A stretch of 64,000 nt of DNA from Janthinobacterium sp. 64 (GCF_002813325.1 NZ_PHUG01000001.1:5456001-5520000), one strand, 5' to 3'. Positions 37,820 to 48,016 are shown, numbered from the stretch's first letter. The notes: generated by a model not told the origin, from the sequence alone. Numbers and translations are program-made.

Positions 37820-38899
37820 ATGGACCCGATTTCGCGCGCAACCGTGCCCAATGTCATACCTGCCACGCCGCGCGTGGGCGAGACGGTTCCGCTGGTGCCG
37901 CTGGCGCCCGCATTGCCCGTGTCGTCCTCCGGCACGGCGGCGGCCCTTGCCGCTCTGTCATCGACCCAGGTCGACCTCTCTCCGCTGGGCCAGTTCCTGT
38001 CCGGCGTGGCCTTGTCGCGCCGGCAACTGCTGGCCTTGCAGGGCGCCGCAGAGCAGGCCGGCACGGCAAATACCCCCGTGAATGTCAATGACGACTTGCT
38101 GGCGCTGGCGCGGCAGCTGACGGAATCGTTCGCCCAGCTGCAAACGAGCGGCATCGATGCCAGCCAGCTGGCGATGGCCGGCGATACGCCGGGCAGCCTG
38201 GCGCAGCGCTACGATTTGCTGTCGGGCGACGGCACGACGGACGCGGCGTCCGCGCTGGCGCAGGACGGCAGCTTGCTCACGCAAGCGCAGCTGGCCCGCA
38301 TCGGCATCGATTTGCGCAATGAAGAGGTCGATGCGACAACGTTGCAAGCCGCGTATGCGGCCGACAGCAATGCCACCCTGGACGCCTTGCAACAGGGAAC
38401 GGACGTGCTGGCACAGGTGGGCGCCGTGCTGGTCCGGCAGCAGGGCGCGCCGCTGGCGGCCGTGGTCGAAGCGGATTTGACGGGCGCAGCACTGCCGTCC
38501 GGCGCCGTGCAGCCGCAGGCCGTTGATGCGGCGCCGCCGCAAACGGCTGCCATTGCGCAGCGGCAACTGGAACTGCAGCAGCAACTGGAAGCGGAAGAAC
38601 TGAACCTGGACTTGCAGGAACTGCGGCCCCGGCCGCCGGCACAAGCCGCCGCCACCATCGATGAGCGCGACTTGCTGCCGGCGCGACAAGAGGAGGCCAC
38701 GCGAGCGGCGGGCCAGGCCGTGCCGCCGCCGTCATCGCAAGATCCGTCCGTGGCGGCAGCCATCGCCGCGTATAACCTGAACAATGCGGCCCTGAATCCG
38801 GGCTTGATGAACCGGCCATTGCCGGCCAGCGACTCGCGCCTGCCGCTGGTGGCGCCCGTCGCTGCCGTGGAGCCCGTCAAGCCCGTGACGAAAATCTAG
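37820..38899 (+). CDS. Ala/Gln-rich orphan protein, unknown function
   Basis: 359 aa without signal peptide or membrane helix. Composition is dominated by Ala, Gln, Leu and Asp; a QRQLELQQQLEAEELNLDLQ stretch (about 248-270) may be a short coiled coil, and the ends are Pro/Val-rich. The N-terminal part (PRVGETVPLVPLAPALPV) recalls low-complexity hook-length type proteins, but no domain is assigned. Codon use is like the neighbours. The last four bases overlap the convergent osmC-type gene. Confidence 0.65.
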   Translation: MDPISRATVPNVIPATPRVGETVPLVPLAPALPVSSSGTAAALAALSSTQVDLSPLGQFLSGVALSRRQLLALQGAAEQAGTANTPVNVNDDLLALARQLTESFAQLQTSGIDASQLAMAGDTPGSLAQRYDLLSGDGTTDAASALAQDGSLLTQAQLARIGIDLRNEEVDATTLQAAYAADSNATLDALQQGTDVLAQVGAVLVRQQGAPLAAVVEADLTGAALPSGAVQPQAVDAAPPQTAAIAQRQLELQQQLEAEELNLDLQELRPRPPAQAAATIDERDLLPARQEEATRAAGQAVPPPSSQDPSVAAAIAAYNLNNAALNPGLMNRPLPASDSRLPLVAPVAAVEPVKPVTKI

Positions 38900-39321
38900 G
38901 CCAGCAGGGTAGCGTCGAGGGTAATGTTGGCTTTCAGCAGCTTCGACACGGGGCAGCCGGCCTTGGCCTTGCCCGTCAATGTCTCGAATGTTGCCTGGTC
39001 GGCGCCCGGTATCTTGGCTTTCAGGATCAGGTGGACGGCCGTGATGGCAAAACCGTCGTCCACCTTGTCGAGGGTCACTTCGGCCGTCGTTTCCATCTTT
39101 TCCGCCGTCAGGCCCGCTTCGCCGAGGATCAGCGACAGGGCCATGGTGAAGCAGCCCGCGTGGGCGGCGCCGATCAATTCTTCGGGATTGGTGCCGGGCT
39201 TGCCTTCAAAGCGGCTGGCAAAGCCGTAGGGATATTCCTGCAAGGCGCCGCTGTGCGTGCTGATGGCGCCCTTGCCGTCCTTGATGCCGCCTGACCAGAT
39301 GGCCGATCCCTTGGTTTTCAT
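38896..39321 (-). CDS. OsmC-family peroxiredoxin
   Basis: 141 aa; the two redox cysteines lie at 57 (GAAHAGCFTMALS) and 123 (AKAGCPVSKLL), as in OsmC organic hydroperoxide peroxidases. Reduces organic peroxides using thiols in the cytoplasm. OsmC rather than Ohr by the motif pattern. Single gene, convergent with the orphan protein gene. Confidence 0.93.
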   Translation of the reverse strand: MKTKGSAIWSGGIKDGKGAISTHSGALQEYPYGFASRFEGKPGTNPEELIGAAHAGCFTMALSLILGEAGLTAEKMETTAEVTLDKVDDGFAITAVHLILKAKIPGADQATFETLTGKAKAGCPVSKLLKANITLDATLLA

Positions 39322-39615
39322 GTTGCCGCTCCTGTGTGAGGTGTCGCTGCGAGGGGGATGTCAGCGCCGGGGCGGTGACTGGCTGATCTTATGCTCTTTG
39401 CAAGGCCCGCGGCGCGCGTCTTGCCGCCGCCGTGTGCGCTGGATCGGAGAAGCGGCGCTTCGTGGGGCAAGCTGCGGCATCCGTGCCGCAAAGCTGTCTT
39501 ATTTCAGGTCTGCAAGCGCTAAATCCTTTAAAATAGCAGGTTATAAGAAAATTCCCGGAAATTCGCGGAATATTCGCACGCGATGTTTCAGTTTTTAGTC
39601 TTACTAAGAGGATCA
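39322..39615. other. intergenic region between osmC and ribBX
   Basis: About 294 bases holding divergent promoters. A TAAAAT at 39529-39534 is a plausible -10 for ribBX. The conserved FMN-riboswitch core was looked for and is not present. Confidence 0.5.
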
Positions 39616-40740
39616 ATGATGTCTATTTCCAGCACCGAAGAGATCGTCGCTGAATTGCGCGCCGGCCGCATGGTGATACTGGTCGATGAAGAAGACCGGG
39701 AAAATGAAGGCGATCTGGTGCTTGCCGCCGATTTCGTGACGCCTGAAGCCATCAATTTCATGATCACGCATGCGCGTGGCCTGGTCTGCCTGACCCTGAC
39801 GGAAGAGCGTTGCGACGAGCTGAACCTGTCGATGATGACGTCGCGCAACGGCACCGCCTACGGCACCAACTTTACCGTGTCCATCGAAGCGGCCGAAGGC
39901 GTGACGACGGGCATTTCCGCCGCCGACCGCGCCAAGACCATCCAGGTGGCCGTGGCCAAGGGCACGCAGCCCAGCGATATCGTCCAGCCCGGCCATATTT
40001 TCCCCCTGAAAGCGCAAAAGGGTGGCGTGCTGATGCGCGCAGGCCATACGGAAGCCGGTTGCGACTTGACGGCCATGGCCGGCCTGACGCCCGCTTCCGT
40101 GATTTGCGAAATCATGAAGGACGACGGCACCATGGCGCGTCTGCCGGACTTGCTGGTGTTTGCCGAGCAGCATGGCCTGAAAATCGGCACGATTGCCGAC
40201 CTGATCCATTACCGCAGCCAGACGGAATCCCTGGTCGAGCGCGTTGCTGAGCGCACCCTGCACACGGCGCATGGCCAATTCCGCTTGATCGCGTTCCGCG
40301 ACAAACCCAGCGCGTCGGCCCACCTGGCCCTCGTGCATGGCGACCTGGCCCCCGGCCTGGAAGCACTGGTGCGCGTGCACCAGCCCGTTTCCCTGCTGGA
40401 CGTGCTGGAAAGCGAAGCGACCACCCACTCGTGGACGGTGGCCGCCTCGATGGCCGCCATCAAGCAGTCCGAACGGGGCGTGATGGTCTTGCTGAACTGC
40501 GGCGAGACGTCGGGCGAGCTGTTTGCCCAGTTCGCCGCCCTGGACACGCCGCAAGCCAAGCCGAAAGGCCGCGCCGCCAGCATGGATCTGCGCAGCTATG
40601 GCATCGGCGCGCAAATCCTGCGCGACCTGGGCGTGAGCAAGATGCAATTGCTGGCCAGCCCCCGCAAGATGCCGTCGATGGCCGGTTTCGACTTGGAAGT
40701 CACGGGTTTTCAGTGCCATCCTGGCCAGGCGTCGATGTGA
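39616..40740 (+). CDS. ribBX: 3,4-dihydroxy-2-butanone-4-phosphate synthase with degenerate GTP cyclohydrolase II domain (RibBX)
   Basis: 374 aa. The N-terminal half is a complete RibB ([30 protein letters not shown] with the catalytic His and Glu). The C-terminal half aligns with RibA in general layout but lacks the zinc-binding cysteine cluster and the GTP-binding signature, so it should not have cyclohydrolase activity. This matches the RibBX variant known in proteobacteria; a separate ribA must exist. AGAGGA lies before the ATG pair at 39616/39619. Confidence 0.87.
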   Translation: MMSISSTEEIVAELRAGRMVILVDEEDRENEGDLVLAADFVTPEAINFMITHARGLVCLTLTEERCDELNLSMMTSRNGTAYGTNFTVSIEAAEGVTTGISAADRAKTIQVAVAKGTQPSDIVQPGHIFPLKAQKGGVLMRAGHTEAGCDLTAMAGLTPASVICEIMKDDGTMARLPDLLVFAEQHGLKIGTIADLIHYRSQTESLVERVAERTLHTAHGQFRLIAFRDKPSASAHLALVHGDLAPGLEALVRVHQPVSLLDVLESEATTHSWTVAASMAAIKQSERGVMVLLNCGETSGELFAQFAALDTPQAKPKGRAASMDLRSYGIGAQILRDLGVSKMQLLASPRKMPSMAGFDLEVTGFQCHPGQASM

Positions 40741-40796
40741 GAGTAAACGATGGCGGCATGTGTGTGTCGCCCTGAACCACCAGATTAAAGAGGCTT

Positions 40797-41282
40797 ATGA
40801 TGACCGTAGGAACTTATGAAACCAATTTTGCCGGCGAAGGTTTGCGCGTCGGTATCGTCCAGGCACGATTCAATGAAATCGTCGGTGGTGGCTTGCTGTC
40901 GGCATGCCTGGAAGAGTTGAGCAAGCTGGGCGTGGCCGATGAAGATATCCTGCACGTGACCGTGCCGGGCGCCCTGGAAATCCCACTGATTCTGCAAAAA
41001 ATGGCGGAAACCGAGCAATTCGACGCCCTGATCGCTCTGGGCGCCGTGATTCGCGGTGAAACCTACCACTTCGAGCTGGTATCGAACGAATCGGGCGCAG
41101 GCATCACGCGCATCGGTCTCGATTACGGCATCCCCATCGCCAACGCAGTGTTGACGACCGAAAACGACGAGCAGGCGGAAGTGCGCATGCTGGTCAAGGG
41201 AGCCGAAGCGGCACGCGTGGCGGTGGAAATGGCTAATTTAGCGCAAGCGCTAGAAGAGTTGCAGGAATCCGAGGAGGACTAG
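40797..41282 (+). CDS. ribH: 6,7-dimethyl-8-ribityllumazine synthase
   Basis: 161 aa; [31 protein letters not shown] and [18 protein letters not shown] are the family marks. Condenses the two riboflavin precursors; typically forms 60-mers or decamers. 56 bases after ribBX, likely same operon. Confidence 0.96.
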   Translation: MMTVGTYETNFAGEGLRVGIVQARFNEIVGGGLLSACLEELSKLGVADEDILHVTVPGALEIPLILQKMAETEQFDALIALGAVIRGETYHFELVSNESGAGITRIGLDYGIPIANAVLTTENDEQAEVRMLVKGAEAARVAVEMANLAQALEELQESEED

Positions 41283-41291
41283 CCGTGTAGT

Positions 41292-41392
41292 GAACGTCCG
41301 ATAAAACGCCCATAGCTGCGTTGCAAGCCCTCGCCGTACATTCGTACTGTCTTCGGGCTCGCGCCTTGCTCTGAGCATTTTCTCGAACGTTC
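41292..41392. repeat. 101-bp imperfect palindromic element between ribH and nusB
   Basis: Dyad centred near 41342: outer arms GAACGT (41292-41297) and ACGTTC (41387-41392), inner arms with AAAAC/ATTTT, GCAAG/CTTGC, CCC/GGG and a core GTAC-ATTC-GTAC (41336-41347). Size and symmetry fit a REP/MITE-like interspersed element. No second copy was noticed in the window. Confidence 0.6.
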
Positions 41393-41485
41393 TGACACGC
41401 GATTGGCTGCGGCGCGTTGAAAAGCGCACCTTGGCCACTTCGTTGGAATTTGTAATGAACAAGTACTTAAAAACAGGTAACAATC

Positions 41486-41956
41486 ATGACTGAGAAAAAT
41501 TTGCTCGCCAATCCCAGCAAAAACCGCACGCCGCGTCACCGCGCGCGCGAGTTTGCGCTGCAGGGCTTGTACCAGTGGCTGCTGAACAATGAAGATGCGA
41601 CCACCGTCGTGAACAATATTCGCGCCGCGCATGGTTTCGACAAGGCCGATAGCGATCATTTCACGGTGCTGCTGTACGGCGCCATCAAGGATTCGCTGGC
41701 GCTGCGCGACAGCATGGCACCCTTGATCGACCGCAATATCGCGGAACTGTCGCCCATCGAACACGGCATCCTGCTGATCGGCGCTTTCGAGCTGAAGAAC
41801 AACATGGAAATCCCGTACCGCGTCGTCATCAACGAAGCGGTCGAGCTGGCCAAGTCGTTTGGCGGTATCGACGGCCACAAGTATGTGAACGGCGTGCTGG
41901 ATAAACTGGCAGTGAAATTCCGCGAGGAAGAAGTCAACGCCAACAAGCGCAAGTGA
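41486..41956 (+). CDS. nusB: transcription antitermination protein NusB
   Basis: 156 aa all-helical; RARERFALQGLYQW-like RAREFALQGLYQWLLN near the N-terminus and YRVVINEAVELAKSFGG. Binds boxA RNA with NusE in rRNA antitermination. Usual neighbour of ribH, here separated by the palindromic element. Confidence 0.95.
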   Translation: MTEKNLLANPSKNRTPRHRAREFALQGLYQWLLNNEDATTVVNNIRAAHGFDKADSDHFTVLLYGAIKDSLALRDSMAPLIDRNIAELSPIEHGILLIGAFELKNNMEIPYRVVINEAVELAKSFGGIDGHKYVNGVLDKLAVKFREEEVNANKRK

Positions 41957-41995
41957 TCGAGTAAGTAGTTTTTGCGGCTGTTGCCGCAGGGCAGT

Positions 41996-42031
41996 AAAAA
42001 AGCCACCGGCACTTGCGTGCGGTGGCTTTTT
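41996..42031 (+). terminator. bidirectional terminator between nusB and the lytic transglycosylase
   Basis: AAAAAAGCCACCG (41996-42008) and CGGTGGCTTTTT (42020-42031) give a strong stem with A/T tails on both sides, placed between convergent genes. Confidence 0.93.
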
Positions 42032-42090
42032 CATTGGATGCTGTTTTCGAGTGCTGCTTTTGGGATGCCCCTGTGAGGGCTTTTAAAGGG

Positions 42091-43008
42091 TCACAGGCCG
42101 GCGATCTCGTTGTGGGGCAGTACTTTGATGGTGATGCCGCTTTCCGCTGCCGGCGCCTTGGCTGGCGCTGGCGTGTTCGACGCCATCACCGGCGTCGTGG
42201 TCGGCACGCGCTGGCCGGCGGACACTTGCTTCAGGCGGCGGTATTCGGCCAGCACGCGCGAGCCGTAGCCCGAGTCGGTGGCGAAGTTGGCGGCGCCGAC
42301 GTAGGTTTTCAAGCCCGCTTCGACGGAACCGCCACGCGTAACGTAGTCTTTCAGGATCAGGGAGCCGACGCGGATGTTGGCAACCGGATTCAAGGCTGCT
42401 TGCACGCCGCCCATTTCCTGGAAGCGCTCATGGTGCACTTTCGACATGACTTGCATCAAGCCTTGCGCGCCGACGGGGCTTTCCGCGAACGGATTCAAGC
42501 CCGATTCGATGGCCATCACGGCCAGGATCAGCAGCGGGTCCAGCTTGATTTCGCGGGCCGTCAGGTACGCCGTCGAGACAAGCATATTGGTCGCGTCGTT
42601 GGCCACGCGGTAGCGCTTGGAGAGCCAGTTGGTGACCCATTGCTGCTGCTTTTGCGTGCCCAGCAAGGCTTTTTCTTCCTTGCTCAGCGGCGCGTCGCTG
42701 GCGGCGGCCGTTTGCACGGAAGCGGGCGCTTCCATCAGTGCCGACAGGGCCGGCGCTTCAACGGCTTGTGCCTCTGCCATCGGCAGCGGGAACAGGCTGT
42801 GCGTCAGTTGCTTGCCCAGGTCGGGGCGGAACATCAGCAGGGCGATCAGTGCCAGGGCGGAAATGCCGAAGACTGTCAGTGTGTGTTGCGCGGTGGTTAA
42901 AACGCCACGTGCCGAAATGGCTTGTGCGCGGGCGCGCAAACGCGCCAACGCTGGCTGGCCAGCCACGGTTGAAGCAGGCAATGCTGCTTCAGTGCTACGA
43001 TGAGTCAT
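42091..43008 (-). CDS. membrane-anchored lytic transglycosylase (SLT family)
   Basis: 305 aa: one membrane helix at about 45-60 (LTVFGISALALIALLMF), a linker, and a C-terminal SLT lysozyme-like domain where AIESGLNPFAESPVGAQGLM supplies the catalytic Glu. Cleaves glycan strands to 1,6-anhydro products in the periplasm. The signal-anchor topology and Ala/Pro tail are common in this order. Confidence 0.9.
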   Translation of the reverse strand: MTHRSTEAALPASTVAGQPALARLRARAQAISARGVLTTAQHTLTVFGISALALIALLMFRPDLGKQLTHSLFPLPMAEAQAVEAPALSALMEAPASVQTAAASDAPLSKEEKALLGTQKQQQWVTNWLSKRYRVANDATNMLVSTAYLTAREIKLDPLLILAVMAIESGLNPFAESPVGAQGLMQVMSKVHHERFQEMGGVQAALNPVANIRVGSLILKDYVTRGGSVEAGLKTYVGAANFATDSGYGSRVLAEYRRLKQVSAGQRVPTTTPVMASNTPAPAKAPAAESGITIKVLPHNEIAGL

Positions 43009-43486
43009 AGAGTTCCCCGAAATGTCGCGTCAACAGGCAGTCCCTCCGCGGTCTCGCGGTGTTGTGGGTACTGCCAATGCCGTGCATCAGAAATATCATC
43101 GTTTCCGCCGCGTATGGATGCGTGCGAGAAACGCCGTCATTGCTTGCTTGAGCTGATCGGTCCCGTTTTGGTATTGGATCAGTCGCAATACAACTTTTAC
43201 CGGGGGTAAGGCAGACGCCTTTTGAAAACACTCCTTAAAATGTCATGTGGAGCCCCGACTCCGTGAATGAAAGAGAAACGCTAAAATCAAGCTCTGGGCC
43301 GGCGTGCTCTTTCAAGTTGGGCGAATTGTAGAAGCCGTTTTATATCAAGTCAATACTAACGAATCGATTCTTTATTACTTTTATGTCTTACTTTTTGTCT
43401 TGCATTGTGCCAAAAGCCAATAAAATCAATTACTTGGCATAGATCCTTCAGCAACGGCGTCCGACGTCAAAAAAAATTAAAAACAC
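43009..43486. other. 478-base intergenic region, lysin and ubiD promoters
   Basis: Between divergent genes; the half next to ubiD is AT-rich. It contains a perfect 10-bp palindrome GAATCGATTC at 43361-43370. No gene with a ribosome site, RNA motif or terminator was recognised. Confidence 0.5.
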
Positions 43487-44971
43487 ATGAAATATTCAGA
43501 TTTGCGAGATTTTATTTCTCAACTGCAACAAATGGGTGAACTTAAGCCTATTTCGACCCCCATTTCGCCGATTTTGGAGATGACGGAGGTGTGCGACCGC
43601 ACCTTGCGCGCAGGCGGACCGGCCTTGCTGTTCAATAATCCGACGGGACACACCATGCCGGTGCTGGGCAATCTGTTCGGCACCACGCGCCGCGTGGCGC
43701 TGGGCATGGGCGCCGAGGATGTCAGCGAGCTGCGCAAGATCGGCCATGTGCTGGCGCGCCTGAAGGAGCCGGAGCCGCCGAAGGATTTCAAGGATCTGCT
43801 GGGCCTCGGTTCCCTGGTCAAATCCGTGTGGGACATGTCGCCGAAAGAGTTGCGCGGCGCCAAATGCCAGGAAATCGTATGGGAAGGCAACGAAGTGGAC
43901 CTGGCGCGCCTGCCCATCCAGCATTGCTGGCCCGGCGACGTCGCTCCCCTGATCACCTGGGGCCTGGTGATCACCAAGGGTCCGAACAAGAAGCGGCAAA
44001 ACCTGGGCATCTACCGCCAGCAAGTACTGGGACGCAACAAGGTCATCATGCGCTGGCTGGCGCACCGGGGCGGGGCGCTGGACTTCCGCGAGCACGCGAT
44101 CCAAAGCAAGGGCAAGCCGTATCCGATCGCCGTCGCGCTCGGTGCCGATCCCGCTACTATATTAGGGGCCGTCACGCCGGTGCCGGACAGCCTGTCCGAA
44201 TACCAGTTCGCCGGCCTCTTGCGCGGCAGCCGCACCGAATTGGTAAAAGCGATTGGCAGCGAGCTGCGCGTACCCGCGTCGGCCGAGATCGTGCTCGAAG
44301 GCCATATCTATCCGGATGAAAACCATCCGAGCGGCTACGAGCACGCGCTGGAAGGGCCGTATGGCGACCACACGGGCTACTATAATGAGCAGGACAGTTT
44401 CCCCGTGTTTACCATCGACCGCATCACCATGCGTCGCGACCCGATCTACCACTCCACGTATACAGGCAAACCGCCGGACGAGCCGGCCGTGCTGGGCCTG
44501 GCGCTGAACGAAGTGTTCGTGCCGCTGCTGCAAAAGCAGTTCAGCGAAATCACGGATTTCTATCTGCCGCCCGAAGGCTGCAGCTACCGCATGGCCGTGG
44601 TGCAGATCAAGAAGCAGTATGCGGGCCACGCCAAGCGCGTGATGTTCGGCGTGTGGAGCTTCCTGCGCCAGTTCATGTATACCAAGTTCATCGTGGTGGT
44701 CGACGAAGACGTGAATATCCGCGACTGGAAAGAAGTCATCTGGGCCATCACGACGCGCGTCGACCCCATCCGCGACACGACCCTGGTCGACAACACGCCC
44801 ATCGATTACCTGGACTTCGCTTCGCCCGTCAGCGGCCTGGGCAGCAAGATGGGCATCGATGCGACGAATAAATGGCCGGGTGAAACGACGCGCGAGTGGG
44901 GCACGACGATCGCCATGACGCCGGAAGTGAAGGCGAAGGTGGATGGGATTTGGCAAGAGCTGGGCATTTAA
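43487..44971 (+). CDS. ubiD: 4-hydroxy-3-polyprenylbenzoate decarboxylase
   Basis: 494 aa. UbiD-family prenylated-FMN-dependent decarboxylase of ubiquinone synthesis; [20 protein letters not shown] start and the [10 protein letters not shown] segment with its prFMN-site acid residues are typical. Needs UbiX to supply prFMN. Length equals the E. coli protein (497 aa) within a few residues. Confidence 0.96.
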   Translation: MKYSDLRDFISQLQQMGELKPISTPISPILEMTEVCDRTLRAGGPALLFNNPTGHTMPVLGNLFGTTRRVALGMGAEDVSELRKIGHVLARLKEPEPPKDFKDLLGLGSLVKSVWDMSPKELRGAKCQEIVWEGNEVDLARLPIQHCWPGDVAPLITWGLVITKGPNKKRQNLGIYRQQVLGRNKVIMRWLAHRGGALDFREHAIQSKGKPYPIAVALGADPATILGAVTPVPDSLSEYQFAGLLRGSRTELVKAIGSELRVPASAEIVLEGHIYPDENHPSGYEHALEGPYGDHTGYYNEQDSFPVFTIDRITMRRDPIYHSTYTGKPPDEPAVLGLALNEVFVPLLQKQFSEITDFYLPPEGCSYRMAVVQIKKQYAGHAKRVMFGVWSFLRQFMYTKFIVVVDEDVNIRDWKEVIWAITTRVDPIRDTTLVDNTPIDYLDFASPVSGLGSKMGIDATNKWPGETTREWGTTIAMTPEVKAKVDGIWQELGI

Positions 44972-44990
44972 GCCCAACGGCGTAAATGCC

Positions 44991-45002
44991 GGGTCTGACC
45001 CC
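44991..45002. repeat. GGGTCTGACCCC motif after ubiD
   Basis: Twelve-base motif whose exact arm also makes the hairpin at 49890-49914. Such GGGTCTGACCC units are scattered in many betaproteobacterial intergenic regions. Confidence 0.5.
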
Positions 45003-45040
45003 GGATTTCAGCTTGCTTCCCCAATCTTGCGCAGGTCGGT

Positions 45041-45046
45041 TATAAT
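45041..45046 (+). promoter_or_regulatory. -10 box of the 4.5S RNA gene
   Basis: Perfect TATAAT, seven bases before the first pairing base of the SRP RNA; no good -35 at 17-bp spacing was found. Confidence 0.6.
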
Positions 45047-45052
45047 TGTCCC

Positions 45053-45151
45053 CGGCGGGCCCCTGCGCATCGTGGCATGGCTAACCTGGTCAGGTCGGGA
45101 ACGAAGCAGCCACGGCTATTAACCATGAGTGCCGCAGATCAGGCTCGCCTC
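45053..45151 (+). ncRNA. ffs: small signal recognition particle RNA (4.5S RNA)
   Basis: Contains the universal SRP domain IV core GGTCAGGTCGGGAACGAAGC at about 45088-45110; ends GGCGGGCC (45054-45061) and GGCTCGCC (45142-45149) pair. Bound by Ffh to target membrane proteins. About 100 bases, the bacterial short form; ends by the terminator at 45171. Located just before dnaX. Confidence 0.95.
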
Positions 45152-45170
45152 CTTCGGGAAACAAACAGTA

Positions 45171-45197
45171 AAGCTGCCATTGGCGGCTTTTTTGTTT
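45171..45197 (+). terminator. ffs terminator
   Basis: AAGCTGCC, loop ATT, GGCGGCTT followed by TTTTTTGTTTT-like run. Confidence 0.88.
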
Positions 45198-45367
45198 TGC
45201 GGCGCTGTATTTTTGCCAGTCCGCATGCTTGCCTGATTTTCCAGAATGCCACTCTCCATGTTATACAATTGCTGCTTTGCCGCGTTTGCCATATTGGAAT
45301 GGCCCGGCCATGAGGCTTGCGCCCGCCGCGCAGGATCACCCGCAAAATCGCATGGTAAAATCTCAGC

Positions 45368-47647
45368 ATGTCCTATCAAGTCCTCGCCCGTAAATACCGC
45401 CCCAAGAATTTCGAGACGCTCGTCGGCCAGGAGCACGTCGTGCGCGCGCTCACGCATGCCTTGCACAGCGGCCGATTGCATCACGCCTACCTGTTCACGG
45501 GCACGCGCGGCGTCGGCAAGACGACCCTGTCGCGCATCCTGGCCAAGTCGCTCAATTGCATCGGTCCCGACGGCACGGGCGGCATCACGGCCCAGCCTTG
45601 CGGCGTGTGTGAAGCGTGCACGGCGATCGATGCGGGACGCTTTGTCGACTATATAGAGATGGATGCGGCGTCGAACCGCGGCGTCGATGAAATGGCGCAG
45701 CTGCTGGAGCAAGCCGTGTATGCGCCAAGCAATGCGCGCTTCAAGGTCTATATGATCGATGAGGTGCACATGCTGACGAACCACGCGTTCAATTCCATGC
45801 TGAAAACCCTGGAAGAGCCGCCCGAGCACGTCAAGTTCATCCTGGCCACGACGGACCCGCAAAAGATTCCCGTGACCGTTTTGTCGCGCTGCCTGCAGTT
45901 CAACCTCAAGCAGATGCCGCCCGGCCACATCGTCAGCCACCTGGACAATATCCTGGGGCAAGAAGGCATCGCCTTTGAACAGCCGGCCTTGCGCCTGCTG
46001 GCCCAGGGCGCCCACGGTTCCATGCGCGACGCGCTGTCGCTGACGGACCAGGCCATCGCCTACGCGGCCGGCGCAGTGACGCTTGACGCCGTGCAAGGCA
46101 TGCTCGGTGCGCTCGACCAGTCGTATCTGGTGCGCCTGCTCGACGCGCTGGCGCAGCAGGATGGCGCGGACCTGCTGGCCGTGGCCGACGAGATGGCTTC
46201 GCGCAGCCTGTCGTATAACGGCGCGCTGCAGGATCTGGGTACCTTGTTGCACCGCATTGCACTGGCGCAAACCGTGCCGGCCGCCTTGCCGCAGGATTTG
46301 CCGGAATACGCGGATATCGTGCGCCTGGCCGGCGCGTTTGACGCGGAAGAAGTGCAGCTGTTTTACCAGATCGCCGTGCATGGCCGCAATGAACTGGGCC
46401 TGGCGCCCGACGAATACGCGGGCTTTACCATGACCTTGCTGCGCATGCTGGCCTTTCGGCCCGGCATAGGCGGCGCCGATGGCGTGCCGGCGGCGGCACC
46501 CGCCGCTGCAACGGGCAACCGTCCCGCTGCCGTGGCCGCCGCGCGCGCCGCCGCTGGCGCATCCGCGCCGGCAGCCCGCGCCGCCACGAACAGCGTGGCC
46601 AGCCATGCAGCCGTGACCCCGCCCGCCGTGGTCGCCGCGGCTGCCGCCAGCATGGCGCGCAGCGAAGCGCCGCCGCCACGCGCAGCTGCACCGGCACCTG
46701 TACCTGCCCCGCCGCCAGCTGCTGCTGCCCCTGCAGCCTCGGGCGCGCCCATCAGTTCCGCCCGCGCCGCCATCAATGCGGCGCTGGAAGCGGCCCGCGC
46801 CGCCTCGAAAGGCCGTCCGGGCAGCGCGCCATCGGCGCCATCGTCGGCGCCCAAGCCAGCTGTACCGGTACCGGCAGCGGAGCCTGCCGCCGCCGCGCCA
46901 GCAGCGCCAGCACCAGCACCAGCGCCGCCACCGCCTGCCGCCGCGAAAGCGCCTGCGCCGTGGGACGATGCGCCACCAGTGGCCGTGATGGAAGCGCCCG
47001 TGGCCGCGCCGCCCGCGCCCGTGCAGCCGGCACGCCAGGCAGCGCCACAGCAGGCGCCCGCCGGTGACGACTTGCCGCCGTGGGTCACCGAATTTTCCGA
47101 CGACAGCGCCTCGGCCGCCGTGGCGGCGCCCGCCGCGCCAAGCAGCGAGCAGCCGGCCGTCGTCATGCCGCAGCGTGCCGCCAAGCAAGCCGCGCCCAGC
47201 GGGCCGTATGTGATCACGCCCGTGCCGGGCCTGGACTGGGATGGCAACTGGCCGGCCGTCGCCGCCGTGCTGCCCCTGCGCGGCATAGCCCAGCAATTGG
47301 CCGTGCAGGCCGAGCTGATCGAATGCCTGCACGATGGCCACAGCACCACGTTCCGCCTGCGCGTGCCGATCGACACGTGGCGCAGTCCGGCCAACGTGGA
47401 AAAACTGGCGGCCGTGCTGAGCGAGCGTTTCGGCCGCAAGGTCGCCGTCGACACGGAACTGGGCGCCGTCTGGTATACGGCCAGCGCGGAAGCGCAGGCC
47501 CACCGCGAGGCGTGCCAGCTTGCCGCGGAAGAAACCATCGCCAGCGATCCCTTCGTGCTCGACATGAAGCGTGCATTCGACGCTTTTGTTGTGCCGGGAA
47601 CGATTACCCCTGCACCGGCCGGCTCGGCCGCGCCGACCCTGCATTAA
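45368..47647 (+). CDS. dnaX: DNA polymerase III subunit gamma/tau
   Basis: 759 aa clamp-loader ATPase: Walker A GTRGVGKTT (about 45-53), a four-Cys zinc module (SLNC ... QPCGVCEAC) and DEVHML Walker B. Residues 370-600 form an Ala/Pro low-complexity linker, then a tau-specific C-terminal domain. No A-run slippery site for making gamma is apparent. Confidence 0.96.
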   Translation: MSYQVLARKYRPKNFETLVGQEHVVRALTHALHSGRLHHAYLFTGTRGVGKTTLSRILAKSLNCIGPDGTGGITAQPCGVCEACTAIDAGRFVDYIEMDAASNRGVDEMAQLLEQAVYAPSNARFKVYMIDEVHMLTNHAFNSMLKTLEEPPEHVKFILATTDPQKIPVTVLSRCLQFNLKQMPPGHIVSHLDNILGQEGIAFEQPALRLLAQGAHGSMRDALSLTDQAIAYAAGAVTLDAVQGMLGALDQSYLVRLLDALAQQDGADLLAVADEMASRSLSYNGALQDLGTLLHRIALAQTVPAALPQDLPEYADIVRLAGAFDAEEVQLFYQIAVHGRNELGLAPDEYAGFTMTLLRMLAFRPGIGGADGVPAAAPAAATGNRPAAVAAARAAAGASAPAARAATNSVASHAAVTPPAVVAAAAASMARSEAPPPRAAAPAPVPAPPPAAAAPAASGAPISSARAAINAALEAARAASKGRPGSAPSAPSSAPKPAVPVPAAEPAAAAPAAPAPAPAPPPPAAAKAPAPWDDAPPVAVMEAPVAAPPAPVQPARQAAPQQAPAGDDLPPWVTEFSDDSASAAVAAPAAPSSEQPAVVMPQRAAKQAAPSGPYVITPVPGLDWDGNWPAVAAVLPLRGIAQQLAVQAELIECLHDGHSTTFRLRVPIDTWRSPANVEKLAAVLSERFGRKVAVDTELGAVWYTASAEAQAHREACQLAAEETIASDPFVLDMKRAFDAFVVPGTITPAPAGSAAPTLH

Positions 47648-47689
47648 TGATTAACAAAACTCATAAACTGAATTGAACGGAGCATTCTC

Positions 47690-48016
47690 ATGATGAAAAA
47701 TCAACTGGCTGGCCTGATGAAGCAGGCGCAAGCAATGCAAGACAACATGAAAAAAGCCCAGGAACAACTGGCGCTGGTGGAAGTGGAAGGCCAGTCCGGT
47801 GCCGGCCTGGTGAAAATCGTCATGACGTGCAAGAACGACGTCAAGCGCGTCTCCATCGATCCGTCGCTGTTGGCCGACGACAAGGACATGCTGGAAGACC
47901 TGGTGGCTGCCGCCTTCAACGACGCCGTGCGCAAGGCGGAAGCGACGTCCGCGGAAAAAATGGCAGGCTTGACCGGCGGCATGAACTTGCCAGCTGGCTT
48001 CAAAATGCCATTCTGA
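47690..48016 (+). CDS. ybaB: YbaB/EbfC nucleoid-associated protein
   Basis: 108 aa dimeric DNA-binding protein; [20 protein letters not shown] start and [21 protein letters not shown] are typical. Always between dnaX and recR, as here. Confidence 0.96.
   Translation: MMKNQLAGLMKQAQAMQDNMKKAQEQLALVEVEGQSGAGLVKIVMTCKNDVKRVSIDPSLLADDKDMLEDLVAAAFNDAVRKAEATSAEKMAGLTGGMNLPAGFKMPF

Noticed and set aside
39322..39615. Possible FMN riboswitch before ribBX
   Set aside because: The conserved core segments of the RFN element were not found.
45368..47647. Programmed frameshift in dnaX
   Set aside because: No A-rich slippery run with stem-loop was seen near the expected position.
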